Shown: piece by piece, positions 38,886 to 52,083 of the stretch | Numbering within the stretch: the first letter of the stretch is position 1 | How the letters are laid out: each line of letters begins with the position of its first letter | Assembly: GCA_003344405.1 (NCBI GenBank) | Contig: NOWV01000139.1 | Span: 62,001 to 126,000 of the forward strand | Length of the DNA: 64,000 nucleotides | Source of the DNA: Trichoplax sp. H2 | Taxonomy: Eukaryota; Placozoa; Uniplacotomia; Trichoplacea | Direction: 5' to 3' | The notes under the pieces: generated by a model | What the model was told of the DNA's origin: nothing | The model's database searches: none | Seen by the model: the letters and a program-made list of their open reading frames with translations, nothing else | Program-made: the position numbers and the translations under genes

Positions 38886-39987
38886 GATACAAAGCAACAT
38901 GAACAGGTCATTAAATGACCAATTTTCCGTAGATTTAAGACTGCATGCATGAAACTTAATGGGTGACAGATAGACAGCTTGTAATCTTGCTATCTAGGAA
39001 CTGCTGCTGCTTATTGAGAACTTAGAACTAAGCTCTACTAAATATCAATGAAAGTAAGAAATGATAAATTTATGTTATTAATATAGAATTACTTAGAGCA
39101 GTAAATATAATAGCTAGATGAATACGCGTATTAATCATATTCTGATATTAACGCATCGAAATAAATTCGTTATATCAAACGTAAGTAGTTACTTTCAGTT
39201 TAAGTTTAGCCGGTATCTTATACAATAAATACTATTTAATTTTGATAGAACTTATAGCTTAGAGTACGGAACTATATCTAGCGTAATTTCTCTTGGTAAA
39301 AATTGGATGATTTCTGAAAGCTACAAAACGATTTGATCTTCGCAAATTAAATTGCAATTGTCGTCATAATAGTATAATATGTACTTGGTATAGCTTTTCT
39401 TTAGTTGAGTTATGGAATTATCAATTTATTATCTCAATGCTATCCGGTCACTGCCGCAGCCATCATTTGTACTATCAATTAGTGCAATGATGATTTATCA
39501 TGTAAAGTTGATAAATTAACATCAAAGCTACTATAAATTTTATCATGACTTAGTAATGCAGAACTAGACAACCAGCATTTCGCTTATAGCAAGCTATTGG
39601 ACTAAATCTTAGTTTATACGGCCTTTAGTAAAAATTTTAAAGCAAGATGAACTGATAGTAGAGTACACGATTTATTGGAAGCTTTTATGCTCTGTGAGCG
39701 CTTCAGATATTATTTTATCAACATTTAACTTTATCCATTTCTTAGTTTAATTGCCATCAAAAAGCTCAGAAAAGTACTTAGTCAATATTATAACAAAGCT
39801 GTAAAGTTTGCAAACAGTTAGGACCTTCAGCTATAATACAAAACGAGCCTTTCGATACTGTCACAAAGAAATAAAAGCTGTACAGTGTCGGTGAAGAAAA
39901 CTTCATAAAAGAAATGACAATTTTTTAGGTAATTAATATATCATCGTGCTTTGAGATCTTGCAATCAGTACTACTTTCCGGAGAGAT
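38886..39987. other. Gene-free interval; 3' exons of the truncated gene not found
   Basis: No exon encoding a fourth membrane segment or a Gln-rich tail was found downstream of the truncated gene at 39988. Confidence 0.45.
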
Positions 39988-40775
39988 CTAATAGTAAAAT
40001 CTGTACGTGGTCATTATAGCGAAATGGATGCCAAATTGCACTGCTGATAATACCAGGCTGATTATACTTAAAGCGTAGAAACGATTGACCTAAAATTGGA
40101 AAAGTTTAAAAGTGCGTACAAGTGTTATAGCAGATTTTATATTGATCATAATAAATATAACTTTTCGGGCAGGTCTAGAGTCATTATAGGCCCAAGTATG
40201 CAACTAAAGATATAATAAAAATCAAACTATCCATACCATTAGCTGGTTAATTTCATTATACCGTAGTATAACAGCAAAGATCCCACCAAAGATATACTGA
40301 GGAAGAATGCAAGAATATCAGTAGATCACCTAGCATTTCATCAATTAGAATAGAATAAATTCTGTATTTGTAATGAAAAACGATACTATAGATATCTAGG
40401 ATTTGAAAGTACCACAATTTTATAATGATAAATTACATGGTACTGAAAAAATAGCCATATGGTTAACTGAAACTTGTACTACTACGTTAAATAGGCCTTA
40501 TCAAGAAAATCCATAGATTAATATCTACTTACAAACAAGGTAATCCATAAATCGATCGATATTAATGTGGCAGGGGTTCTGTTAAATAAAACAATAGAGA
40601 AAACAAGACATCCAAGCAGGCAAAAGACAGACAAAATTATCATCAAAATGGTAATCTTTGATCTTGGACAAATTCGCTTAGGTATAGATCGTTTGGGCAT
40701 GCAAGATGGATAAGCAAATCGGCGAAGTTTCTTTAACTGCTTATCACTAAGTTCTTGGTCAAGTTCCGTAGGCAT
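39988..40775 (-). pseudogene. MS4A-like gene truncated after the third membrane segment (possible pseudogene)
   Basis: The exons are 40775-40533, 40296-40237 and 40089-39988, giving 134 aa. Splice sites are intact (GTAAGT, GTATGG and AG acceptors) and phases match the array. The N-terminus is basic (LKKLRRFAYPSC, PKRSIPKR) rather than Gln-rich. Segment 1 lies near 41-66, the first loop is only a few residues, and IDLWITLF replaces the usual IWAGxF. Exon 2 reads YIFGGIFAV, a good family match. Exon 3 starts VNRFYAL, but a TAG ends the frame after 33 codons, before segment 4. The following bases do not resume the family pattern. Intact splice sites leave open a short functional variant, but loss of a membrane segment and of the tail favours decay. 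Confidence 0.55.
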
Positions 40776-43099
40776 TTTTGACGATAAAAAATTTATTTTG
40801 GCTGATGTATTCTTCGAATGTTAAAAGTTTTTTTTAAATGACTTTATAGAAGTTCTCTCAATAGCATATGCAATGTTAGTGAGCTCAAGGAAATTGTACT
40901 CCTCTTTACTTTTACCAGTAAGTTTTATTAGCTTTTATGAAATACATAATCGCATTATATTCTCTAAGCTATAATAATGTAATTGTTATAATACCATAAG
41001 GGGTTTTAATTACCGTCTTGCCTGCCCAAAATAAACAATCTTAAAGATTTAGCATCTTTCCCAGGTGTTTAACATATTCTTAGATGACAATATGAATACA
41101 TATCGGCCGGCAAAAATTATTTTAATTTTATAATAATATCACCAGTGCTAGTCAATATATCGTACAATATAGCGTGTAAAATTACTGCATGATGAAATCT
41201 GGTCGATCTATCTAATGTTGACATACGGTTATAAGAGGTATTACAATTAATAAAGGTATTATAGCAACGAATTCGTGAACATTCTAAAAGTACGATGCAG
41301 TCACGTGAACTAACTCTAGTTTAGCCTTATTGCATTAGTATAATATTTGAAAATATCGAAATTGACTGCATAAGTGATATCATATGCTCTATTTTAATTA
41401 TTTAGTATTCAGAGAATTAAAGATATTAATTCGTGATGGAAATCATCATTTACGCTCACATAGGTCATGAAGGTTCTATTACGGAAAAGTTATGCTTTAC
41501 ACTAGAAATATCAAGAAATTGATGCCTTAACGATGGAGAGTAATAGTCTGTATGACTAGGTATCCGCTAGACATTTACAGGCTATTTTATCTAGATTTGT
41601 TGTAGTCTACTAAGACACATATTGACAATAGTAACTAGTTTCTGAGCTAGTACATTTGATAACTGAAAATTAAACTATAAAGCAAAATATACATTTCGTA
41701 CGGCACTCCTTCCCAAAAAAGCTACGAACATAGTTCAACATGAAACACCATTTAATAACTACTTGCTAATAGCAGCTCAAAATTATAATACATCTTGTGG
41801 AATAGTAATTATGATAGCAAGACATGCAATTATTGGACTTTTTACCATGCTTAAGCTCTCTAACGTATAGACTTATAGATTTAAGCCGACCAAATTAAAT
41901 TTCTTTGCTAAGCGCAAAGTTTTCGCATCAGAAAGGCCAATCTAGAAAATACGTTAGATATTTAATCTTCTCGAATGCCGTAACGTTTAACATTACCAAC
42001 CAATTTTATACAATGAATGCTGAAAACTTAGATTGAACTATCTATATTTACTTCATGGACATATTTACTCCTTGTGAGCTATTACTTAAACTTATCCTAC
42101 TAGAAATCCTAGGCGTATATAAGAGATTTCAAATTTCTAACGACTGAGAATCTGTCGAAAAAGATATTAACCTGAAGGATTATTCTTATCTAACCTTAAT
42201 TCTTAATTTATTTGTTACTGCACCTTCTATTCGGCCATCCACCTATAGCGATACTTACGAGTGTAAATGTTACTATTATTGGCATTAAAAATCTATTTTA
42301 CTCTAGAATCAACTAAATTTTTGGTAAAATTAACTAATAATGAAAGGATTTATTATCATGTTATTCTCATACAGATTTGATTTAGATTTAAAGTTTGTTC
42401 GTTATGGTCTAACTATTATCGTATGATATAATACCGGTTTTATTATAACATTTCTGGCTTACATGAATATTAAACAACCTCTATAGCAATACAGTCTGTG
42501 TTTAGGCACTAGATATGTGCACAAGAAGGAAACACTGATATCAGGGGTTACACATCAGCTGGTAGTTTAATTGTGGTATCCAAAAGTCTTAAAATAATAA
42601 AGTGTTATTGTTATCGTATGATGATTTTATATCTAAAGGCTTGGGCTATGTCATAAACAATGTATCTGTTGATATTTATCCAACAATTTATAAATGATTC
42701 CGAGATACAGCAGCTGCTAAGTGTAATTAGTAACCTACTTAATTAAGTAGTAGGAAGTATCAAGTTCTTTCGTATTTTTATGAATATCACATACATAATA
42801 GGAAGTACAGATTAGTCACAATAGCAATTTATCTTCATTACTCCTTTTAGTTTTTAAGATATTGGCATCATACTGATACGTAATTACTGCTATATTGCTA
42901 GATCATCAATATTAGATTCTTTTAATTGAAAGTTGTCCAAATTCATATATTGGTTTATTAATAATAAGCCACATTACTTTATATACAATAAAATGAAATG
43001 TTATAATTTATTCTTAAAATGCAGATAAAACATAGTAATGTGATGTATAACTATTGAGGATTTCTATTTATTGGCAGATTATATTTTAAATTGTGTGTA
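40776..43099. other. Gene-free interval, 2.3 kb
   Basis: AT-rich sequence with no exon or repeat recognised. Confidence 0.5.
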
Positions 43100-45320
43100 C
43101 TAAACAAGCTGGGGTGGATTAGCAGACACTGGTTGAGGATACATCATAAATTGTCCATTTTGAGATGGTTGTGCATAAATACTTGCAGCAGGTGGATCAA
43201 TATTTTCTGTCGGAAAAAATTAAAATTTTTGATTAGAGCGATTGCTCATACTTATTTTCAGAGGATCACTGATTATATAGTGTCAATTTTAAAATAAGTA
43301 AGAAACTTAATTCTGTTAGAACATAATATCATTCGAAAAGCAGAATCTTAGTAATTTACGTTCACGACTTTGAACTTTCTAACAGTGATTATATTTGATA
43401 TTGCAGTAATTAGCACTATAATATAGAATAGTTCTTAAGTATTGCAAATGAAATTGTCGTAGTAATTAGACGAAAGCGATTTTATGTAGACTTTATTCAG
43501 GCATTCATTACGGTCGAGTACCAATAGTAGTGGTGAAGGAACTTGATAGACCGTAGCTAGGTTAAATTAAGATAAGTTTTCTTGAACGATTGACCAAAGT
43601 TTTTAAACTACAAACAACTGGATTAGATACTTACCAGGTTATCATTACATTGCAAAGTGATTCTAATGACTTTTACAACCTCATCAACTGCAAAACTTTT
43701 CTTGCTTTAAGCAGGAATTGAATAAATTTTAAAGTCATAGATAAAATGCTCTATTACAGTAATAATTATAATAGCTGCAGAGTACATTCAACTTGAATTT
43801 TCAGCCTTCAAAATATTTAAGAAATGCGCATACAATCTGTAAAGATATCGTTGCACAGGTACAGTATATCGCTACCTTAGTAGTGCAATATTCATAAAAC
43901 TAGGAAATATTTTACCTGTTTGAATAGGATACGGTTGGAATATTACCGTTTGATTTTGTATGTTCCCCTAAACCATTAGCAATTACAACAGTTTGTTACA
44001 TATTTTATATGGTACATTATGAAAGTCTAATAAAATTCACAAGAACTGTCGAATTTGGTGATCGTTAACGTTTATTAAAGTCAATTTTATAATAGTGGCA
44101 TAGATAATGAGTTGCAGCTAGCTTTATGATTTATAATACTAATGCGATATTAAATTATGGCATACGCAAATGGCAACTGAAGGACATTGATTATCTTGCG
44201 GTAATACTACCAGGATGCGTGTAAACTGCATAATATTTATCTTGATAGAAGGTGATGAGCACATGATACAAAATTGACTATAATATTTTTTACTTACACT
44301 TTCAGCAGGTCGGCAGTAGATTGTACGTGAAAGAATAATCATCATGGCTAAGGCTAAGGAAAAAACAACAACTCCTATAAACATCGAGGCGATGTTATGC
44401 CAATACAAATAATAAGCATTGTGGGCAAACATAGATGCCAATGAAATTCCAAATTGGAGTATGGAGAAAAATAAGCTGATTATTACAAAGGCATAGTAAG
44501 AGTTCATCTGTAATAAATTCAAACGTTATTAGTTATTCAAGGCCCATATAGTATTCTATTAATAAGGCACTTTTAAAAGCTAATTATGGCGAGGGTATCT
44601 ATATTAAAAGTCGCATTACTTAAAAGTATGTAACGCCATATCAGACTTGAATATATCAATCAATTGCATATATCTTACCAAATGGTGATTGTCTTTATGA
44701 AAATGAATAGTAGCTGCAAAAATTCCACAAATGCAATACTAAAGAAATTAAATATTCTTCATGAATATCATTTAATGTTAGGCCAGTTGTAAATGGACCT
44801 GTTATTTTTGTCTGCTGATATCTTGACGGTTCACCGATTACAGTACGATATTCATTGGACTACACGGTCGGTATACGAATTATTATTTATGAAATATGAA
44901 TCAACACGGAAATACTGCCAAGATTTAAAAGTATCAAATTATAGAATGCTAAAATTTATTCATCAAGAATCAATAATATCAAAAATTTACTATTCATAAG
45001 TATATTTTAGTTTCTATAATCTAAATAGAATCAAGATAATTAGCAACAGAATTCATATTTAACCGAAAATTAAGTCATCTTACCGAAATCCCAACCCATA
45101 TATCTAATGCTATGACAACAGAAGGGTTGTAGCAATACCCATAGAAGCCGTATCCAATGCCACCTAAGATGATACTGACAAAGCCAATAACTGAAATGGT
45201 GATGCCGATTCCTAAAGATGTAGGACGCAAGTGCAATGGCAATAGGAAGTTGTTGTAATATCTTTGATAACTAAATGATTCTGGCTGGTACGGATGGTGC
45301 CCACTAATTTCAGCAGACAT
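43100..45320 (-). CDS. MS4A/CD20-like four-transmembrane protein, complete, divergent
   Basis: The exons are 45320-45084, 44738-44679, 44507-44298, 43967-43916 and 43206-43100, giving 221 aa, the shortest of the complete copies. The N-terminus (1-28) is rich in Tyr, Pro and Ser instead of a Gln run. PLHLRPTSLGIGI leads into segment 1 (35-60). The first loop is brief (YGFYGYCYNPS) with no sequon. IWVGIS replaces IWAGLF. Segments 3 and 4 (near 104-126 and 137-160) lie in the 210-nt exon 3, which begins MNSYYAF. The tail (QNQTVIFQPYPIQT and a PPQLV end) keeps the Gln/Pro/Tyr flavour. Intron phases and donor types match the array. The frame and splice sites are all intact, so it is probably expressed. 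Confidence 0.8.
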
Positions 45321-48300
45321 ATTGGATTAAGTTACTAACAAATTTTATTGTAATGAAATAAGATAATTTATGGGCTAGAACCTGTGAAATTAAATCCAAG
45401 AGATAAAATAAGTCTTTGAACGTTAGCATTCAATATCATAATTTCTTTGATAGTTTATCGTAGAATACGATTATATGATAGGTTAGGCTCGGTGATTACT
45501 CAAAATATTGGCAACGATCAATTGCATACGTAGTTAACAGAGTTTAAATTCAATCTAAGTATGTTTAAATCCTACAGCCCAGAGTACATATAGAATTTAA
45601 TAAAGCACGTATTTCATTACAAAATAGTTATGAGCAACTGGTACGTCTTAATAATAATTCAAAAATATTTTTGATCTCTATCAGTACATATGCTCTACTG
45701 GGCTAGAGGTAAAATTTCGATAAGAAAGATCGATCTTACGTTCAGGGCTTTACTTAGATCTATGAATCTTTTTGCTATTTTAAACGAGTGGAGTGAATTC
45801 TGCTTATAAGTTGACATTAATCTGATGACAAAGCAATAATTTACAAATCAATTTGTTTGCGAATGGAAATTGATACTAGCCATTACAATTACTAAATTTT
45901 CTGCTTTTTCTTTCGGGCAAGAAATTCTTTTACTGCTTTCAATATACCGGTATGTTACTTTTTATCGAAATCATTAGGCTGAAATGACAACAGAGTAATC
46001 GAGTATCTTGAAACATCAAAGAAATAAACTAGTTTCTAGATATATTTTTAAATATAGTGATACTGCCGACGAATGAATGTATTAGTACCAAAATTTTTCC
46101 ATGGGTAGCATCATTTCGTATTAAAGATACGGAGGGTTATAAATTGTAAAGGAATAATTTTTACAACGAGCATTCGATTTGTCTTATGTATCAAGTCATA
46201 AATATTAGTGAAGTACATTTAGTACATACTTTTTAGGCCAGAATATGTATTTCAGTGCAAGAAATATAATATGATGCTGGTCTTCCTCTACATCTATTTT
46301 ATTTTATCCTTTTTATCGGCGAGATGTACTTGGATCTTGTAGCTTATAATAAATGTGGAATAGTCTGCAAGCTAATACGTGATATTCAGTAATTTAAAAT
46401 CTTGAATAGTTTCTATAACGCTACGAACTATCCTTAAAGCCTTTCATGGACGATCAATTACACATTACTTCACATATTTCTTATTATACCGCACCTCTTA
46501 GATTCATGAGCGGTTATATTAGCTATGGTATAGCTAACAATAGCTATGACTTTACAATGCATCCATAACGCAGTAAGTAATTATTTGTTTATATTTTATT
46601 TTCAGAAACAGATCGAATGACTACATCAATAGCGTCATGGCAGAAAATAGCAATATTCACATATTTAACCATATGGTTATAGAATACTCGAATTATACTA
46701 ACAACACCATATAATGCGAAAGGGTAATTACATAGTTTATAACATATTACTACATAAATACCAAGCTGTAGTGCTTACTGTAATTAATAGAAATTACTAC
46801 ACAAGCACATTATGTGGAATATTTCTAGACAATAAACTCAATTAACAGATTATAAGTTGCACCAAAATAGCTGCATTTCACAATCTGCGTAAACATTCTT
46901 GACACTCAGCTACTTCCCGGTCAATCCTGATTAAAAAGGTGGGTCGGTTCTACGTTGCAAACCAATGTAGGTCTTCTAGGTGATAACTCCAAATTTTAAA
47001 ATAGTGTAATAGCTTGTCTGCTACCACTTTTAAGGTTCGTCGCCTATACGTTAAACATAGGCTATAAAATATGATCTACAATTGCTTTATTAACCATAAT
47101 CGACTATTTCACGCCACATAGGCTTTATTTATGCTATTATCGTACTAATGTACTAAAACACATAACTACTGTAGTTAGCTGAAATACTAGAATCACATCC
47201 TTTATATTATATGTTCAGCGTTATAGGCGTCCTCGCATATTATCACTAATCTAAGCGTATGACATACGAATAGAATCATACCGTATCTGCATAGTTGAAA
47301 TCATCTAAGAAAATTCATAGCTAGGAGTAACCTAAAAGATCAGAGTTATAAAATCGCTTATGAAGGGGTAGAATCGTTATGTAAAGGGGCTCATAAACAT
47401 AAAGCATCGGATAAAACGCGTTACCAGTCGCAATAATTCGTTTACAGAGATTATTTTATTAACTTAAATCTGCCTACTTAAGGAATAGTGCTATTGCTAA
47501 TAAATAGTAGCATTCATAATATGATTGGGCAATTCAGTAATATAAGTAAATAACATCATTACGAGCAAGTTTTTTCTTAAGTAATACCATCTTTTTCATA
47601 TTTTGCCTTCACATTATTTTTCGTTCATTGACTTTGAAATCTATCCTTCCCTGTTACTATGTGAATTGAGACCTATCTATATCGTATCGAATAAATTCAT
47701 TAGAAATAGCGTTGGAGGCTGCCGATGGTATTCGATTAGCAGATGGACTCGGATAATTATATGTTGAATCAGTTTTGGGAAGCAAAAAACAGGTTATCCT
47801 TCGTAACGCAAATAAATACCTATAAATTTCACTTTTGAGTGTAAATTACTAGATTGACTTTAAAAATGGCTTCGCTATAATGTCACACTCTACTAATTAC
47901 ATTCTTATATATCATCGATATGCTTGCATTCGCTGTAAATATTTAAGGAGCTATGACTGCACTTGGTATAGCATGTATCACACACACTTGTACCGAAAAT
48001 TACACAGATAAGATAATTTCTGTATTCCTTCACATTGATGTTTTATTACGTTTATTCCTTCCGAATATCAACAAGTACAACGCTACGTGAACTGAGAAAG
48101 ATAAATTAAGAAACAAATAGTAAATCACAGTAATGAAGATAATGTTTAATATACACGTATAATAGTTGCCATTATCTTGACCTTCTGATTCAAGATGATG
48201 GAAGTAGACTGAAAGGCATTTAAATCAGAATAAACTTTGAAGAATTATTAGTAGTTAATTATTACCCACTAATACATTTATAATGGCATCAGTTAAGATT

Positions 48301-48601
48301 CAGTTATGAACTCATATGCTAGCTTATAATTTATAAAATTTTCTGATTACGAAAACGATAATGTTGTGTAAAGCCCAAGTGTGATAATTACTGATTTTAC
48401 ATGCATTTCAGCCGTAAAAGTTTAGAATTTCGTTTGCTAAATGGATATAGTATTGTCATCTCTCTACTACGACTACTTGAAGGAGGCGAAATACTGATAT
48501 TTGGATAGCGTGACACAGAAATTAAAAGTGAGCTGCGATTTCATTTTTCTTTCGACGTTTGTGATCTTATCTATGCTACAGCATGATCAATTCCTTATTT
48601 G
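45321..48601. other. Gene-free interval between the two gene arrays, 3.3 kb
   Basis: No exon of either family and no clear repeat was recognised. This is the boundary between the four-transmembrane array and the transporter array. Confidence 0.5.
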
Positions 48602-48607
48602 TTTATT
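48602..48607 (-). terminator. Poly(A) signal AATAAA
   Basis: AATAAA on the minus strand lies 37 nt past the TAA of the first transporter gene (48644). Confidence 0.55.
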
Positions 48608-48643
48608 CAACATTTCTTTAAAATTTTACAATTTTCTGCTCTC

Positions 48644-51117
48644 TTATATTGAAGCCTCAGCTATGCCGGAATTGTATTTTGAATCTACGAAAAAGTAACT
48701 GGATGAAGAAGAAACGATGTTATTGTAGCTATGGGAAGTTGAATCTGTCAAGACATCATTTTGACCACACTTAAGCATCAATTTCGTAAATGAAGTCGTA
48801 ATTCGCTTGGAAAAATTAATTGCTTTATCTTCCGGAATTAATAGAATTAAGAAACTGAAGCTGATGAGAATTGCTCCAACAATTTTTAGGTTGTCAAATG
48901 CAATCTGATGGATTGCAATATCTACAATTGCATTACCAGGTATTCCAAGGAGTAAGCCAATTGCCACATATATCGGATAACTAATTGCCGTTCCTAAGAA
49001 TGTCAGACCAATAATAGCAACGCTTAAAGCAGAGGTCAGGTTAAGTGTATCCCAAGGCATTAAATCCCAGTTTATTGATTCAAATTCAGTAGCTGTAAAA
49101 ACTAGTACAAATATCCACCCAGATAGCATAACTGTCAAACTAACAGCGGTGAGTAATAGTAATGTCTTGCTTATACTAGCGTCAGGGAGTATTTTTTTCA
49201 GATACACCTATGCAAATTTAAAAAGTAAATGCAGGTAGAATTGATATATTAGCTTCGGTTTGAGATAGATTTAATGCTTTTATATTGCAAAGCATTTTAT
49301 TTAGTTAGATCGACTCGCGAGGTTTTTTTCAATAGACTAAATACTGCACATGATGGCAATTTCTACGTACTACCAAGAACTACGGTACCATTTATGTTAC
49401 TCGCACAAATAAGAGCCGGTATAAACAGATATAGAGAATTACTACCGACATCAGCTTCCTTGCTAAAAGTATTCAACTTTGATATTGCATGACTAAAACG
49501 CTTGATGCCTAAAAGGAGTGTTTTTAATTAAAGGATTACCCTGTACAAGGCCGACATTAGTGCTGATATCAACGTGATGACAATTCCTAACTCGTTGGAA
49601 CCATTCTGCTTATATGAACCAGCATAAAATAGTACGCCCCCAATTGCTATAAAAATAGCCATAGTCTGTTGATGATAAAAATAGAAATAGCGGTATTGCT
49701 GATCAGTTTAACGGTATCAAATTGAGAATTATAGGTAAAACAATTTGCAGAGTAGTAACTATAGTTTTAAATAAATGTTTGAAGTATTACCCGTATTAGT
49801 ATCACAGGTTCTCGTAGCCAGGATACCGATAGAATATAGATCAGTGCGATATTTACACTTAAAATAGTTACGTAGTCAGTCAGCGAAACCATTTTGACAG
49901 CGTAGAAGAAAAAGCCATAAGTGCCAGTCAAAAAAATTGTTACTGGAATTATCTTGAAAATGAACCCTTTTAAGTATTGACCCTGATACTGTAAAACAAC
50001 TGAATCTTCCCTATATCCAATATAATTTAACAATTATTATGAATTTAGGGAGTAATATTTACAAAACATCTATATCCAAAGCAATAAATGATACTTTAAT
50101 ACTCACTTCCACATATCTTTTAATGATTTCCCAAATAACATGCCAATCGGACAGTAGATCGGATAACATATGATTGTCCATGATCTAGAATACCTGTTAT
50201 ATGAATGAGATAACAAAATCGATAGCATCAGTAAACCATAATTTTATGTGTTTGTCTTTTAAACTTACCAAGTTGCGAATGCAATAGCAGTAAAATTTCC
50301 TGATGTTAGATCGCGTACAAATTGACCTTCTAGCACAACAGAGACTGCTAATAATAGTACTGCGAATAAACCAGTTGAAGATTTGATAGAATAGTGACTG
50401 CAACGTCGCCTACAAGTTTCATTTTCTAATTTAATTTATTATAAAAAATATTATACCTCTTTAGTGAATGTGGATATTATAGTTAACCGTAAGATTTAGA
50501 TCGTTATAACAGTATAGCATTTACAGCAAGCAATGATATTAAATATAATCATTACATAAGAATTTTAAAATTGTATACCGTAATTAGTTAGAACGCATAT
50601 ATTATAATAATCGATAACAAACAATGCTATCCTCTAACATTGCTGTTTTCCTGCACTTTGCAAAGAAATTATCTTCAACCAACATTACGTTCGCAGGTTA
50701 AAAGTTGTACGAAAAGACGAAATAACTAATCAATTGACTTGATAATACAGCTGAACTGATTTTAGCTATGATAGTTATGAGAAAGGTGGTAGGTTAATGT
50801 AACTGTACTAAGATTGAATTTATTCTAATTAAGAAAGACTTCTAACAACTGTACTTTGCTGACTTTAAGCATCGAAACTGAAATTGCATTTGTTATATAG
50901 GTATTACAACAATAATTATAAGCTGACCATACGGTTAAAAGTCATGCAAATCTTTAGGACTATGCGCTATGCAGGTTAGAGTGAATAAATCATTATTCAT
51001 TTATTTATTTGAATAGAAACGTGGTTCGCATAATTTTAATTTAAAGACATCAACTTCTTGAAGTCATGACCACAAACCTGTCTCGGATATCTCAGTTTGA
51101 TTTTCGTATTCTCTCAT
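48644..51117 (-). CDS. SLC35F3/F4-like solute transporter, copy 1
   Basis: The exons are 51117-51078, 50425-50269, 50193-50107, 50010-49791, 49665-49540 and 49207-48644, giving 397 aa. Intron phases are 1,2,2,0,0. Ten membrane segments are expected. The first is near 28-48, the second contains the RSWTIICYPIYCP stretch, and the last four lie at about 226-248, 266-286, 288-308 and 318-335. Diagnostic matches to SLC35F3/F4 are the SALYR|VYLKKILPDA joint, MPWDTLNL, SYPIYVAIGLLLGIPGNAIVD and ILLIPED, all in the order and spacing of that family. SLC35F3 is linked to thiamine transport in vertebrates, but the substrate here is unknown. The C-terminal tail (336-397) is Ser-rich and ends with a conserved SSSYFFVDSKYN block. 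The first exon is only 40 nt (MREYENQTEISET). Confidence 0.9.
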
Positions 51118-51184
51118 GGTTACTTTATAGAGGACTATAGTTATCGATAAATAAGAATGAAATAGTCACTGTGAGTGATTTTGA
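51118..51184 (-). promoter_or_regulatory. Conserved upstream block of transporter copy 1
   Basis: Immediately 5' of the ATG, the minus strand reads TTTCATTCTTATTTATCGAT, then AACTATAGT and a TATAAAG about 10 nt before ATG. The same arrangement precedes the other two transporter genes although the surrounding DNA has diverged. It may be the promoter or the 5' leader. Confidence 0.6.
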
Positions 51185-51454
51185 TTTGTAGCAAAGCCCT
51201 TGATCCGCATCCGAACTTTATTAAGTCACAAAAATTTGATGTTATATAGGTAGAAGTTAGCCTTTATAATATTCAATCATATAGGCAGAGCTTTGTTTAC
51301 TTATTTTATTTCTCAAAACCTTGTTCGCATGTAAAGATCATTAAGGTATCAAATGCTCATGTTTATCATTGAGGATTATATTATCAACGGAATGATTGAT
51401 CTTAGTATCTTATGATGCATTAAATATATATAAATCTATTCGACCTTGTATTAA

Positions 51455-51649
51455 ATGCTATGCGAAATGCAACTATCAACTGCTCCAATTGTTGAGAAAA
51501 TTTTATTAAATCGTGATCTACATAAATTGTGTTACTTCTTATCTATTTGGTCTAACGGGAATGCTAGCAATATTCAAGGTGGCAATCGTTTAGCTGAATG
51601 TTTTGTAGCTCTCATTGAGAGAAATGAATTGCTGCTGTTACACTACTGA
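51455..51649 (+). other. Unassigned open frame, alpha-helical, weakly death-effector-like
   Basis: This is an ATG-started frame of 64 codons. Its helical pattern DLHKLCYFLS, then GGNRLAECFVALIERNEL, loosely recalls the second half of a death-effector domain. The family call is a guess from pattern alone. No splice partner was found and the next 430 bp are closed in all + frames, so it may be a relic or chance. Confidence 0.2.
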
Positions 51650-52083
51650 AATGTTCCCTCTTCTCAGAGATTAATTGGAGGCTACAATCAAGAATAATGG
51701 CTTCATTCAAAAGTACAGTACAGTTTGGTTTAATAACATTGGCATAGTTCTAGATACGATGAAAGGATAATGGCAACAAGATCAACTTTGTCACGGAAAG
51801 AAATCGTCCGTATTACGTGTTACCGTAGCCTCGTCTATAGGTAGACGTCAGGAAGAAGGAACCTGACAGTTGGTTTATAGTATTCATTTTCTGCAGTAGT
51901 TTTCAATTTCCTGGTTACAAATTTCGATTTGTAACAGGAACATTTATCATTTGATATCACCTGTAGCTACACTATCGTTACATACTCTAGAGGCAGAGAA
52001 ACATAATACTATATCATGAAGAAGTAGGACAGAGGATTAACGATGCTGTTCTCTCAGTAACTGGGGTCTGAATTTCAGTATAA
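51650..52083. other. No exon recognised
   Basis: The + strand frames are broken by frequent stops. The stretch is slightly more GC-rich than the window average, and nothing recognisable is present. Confidence 0.35.

Noticed and set aside
3958-45320. Claudin/PMP22 or tetraspanin identity for the four-transmembrane array
   Set aside because: No W-G/L-W-C-C claudin signature and no CCG tetraspanin motif with a large second loop. The W-G-x-F at segment 2 and the short loops fit MS4A/CD20 better, although not conclusively.
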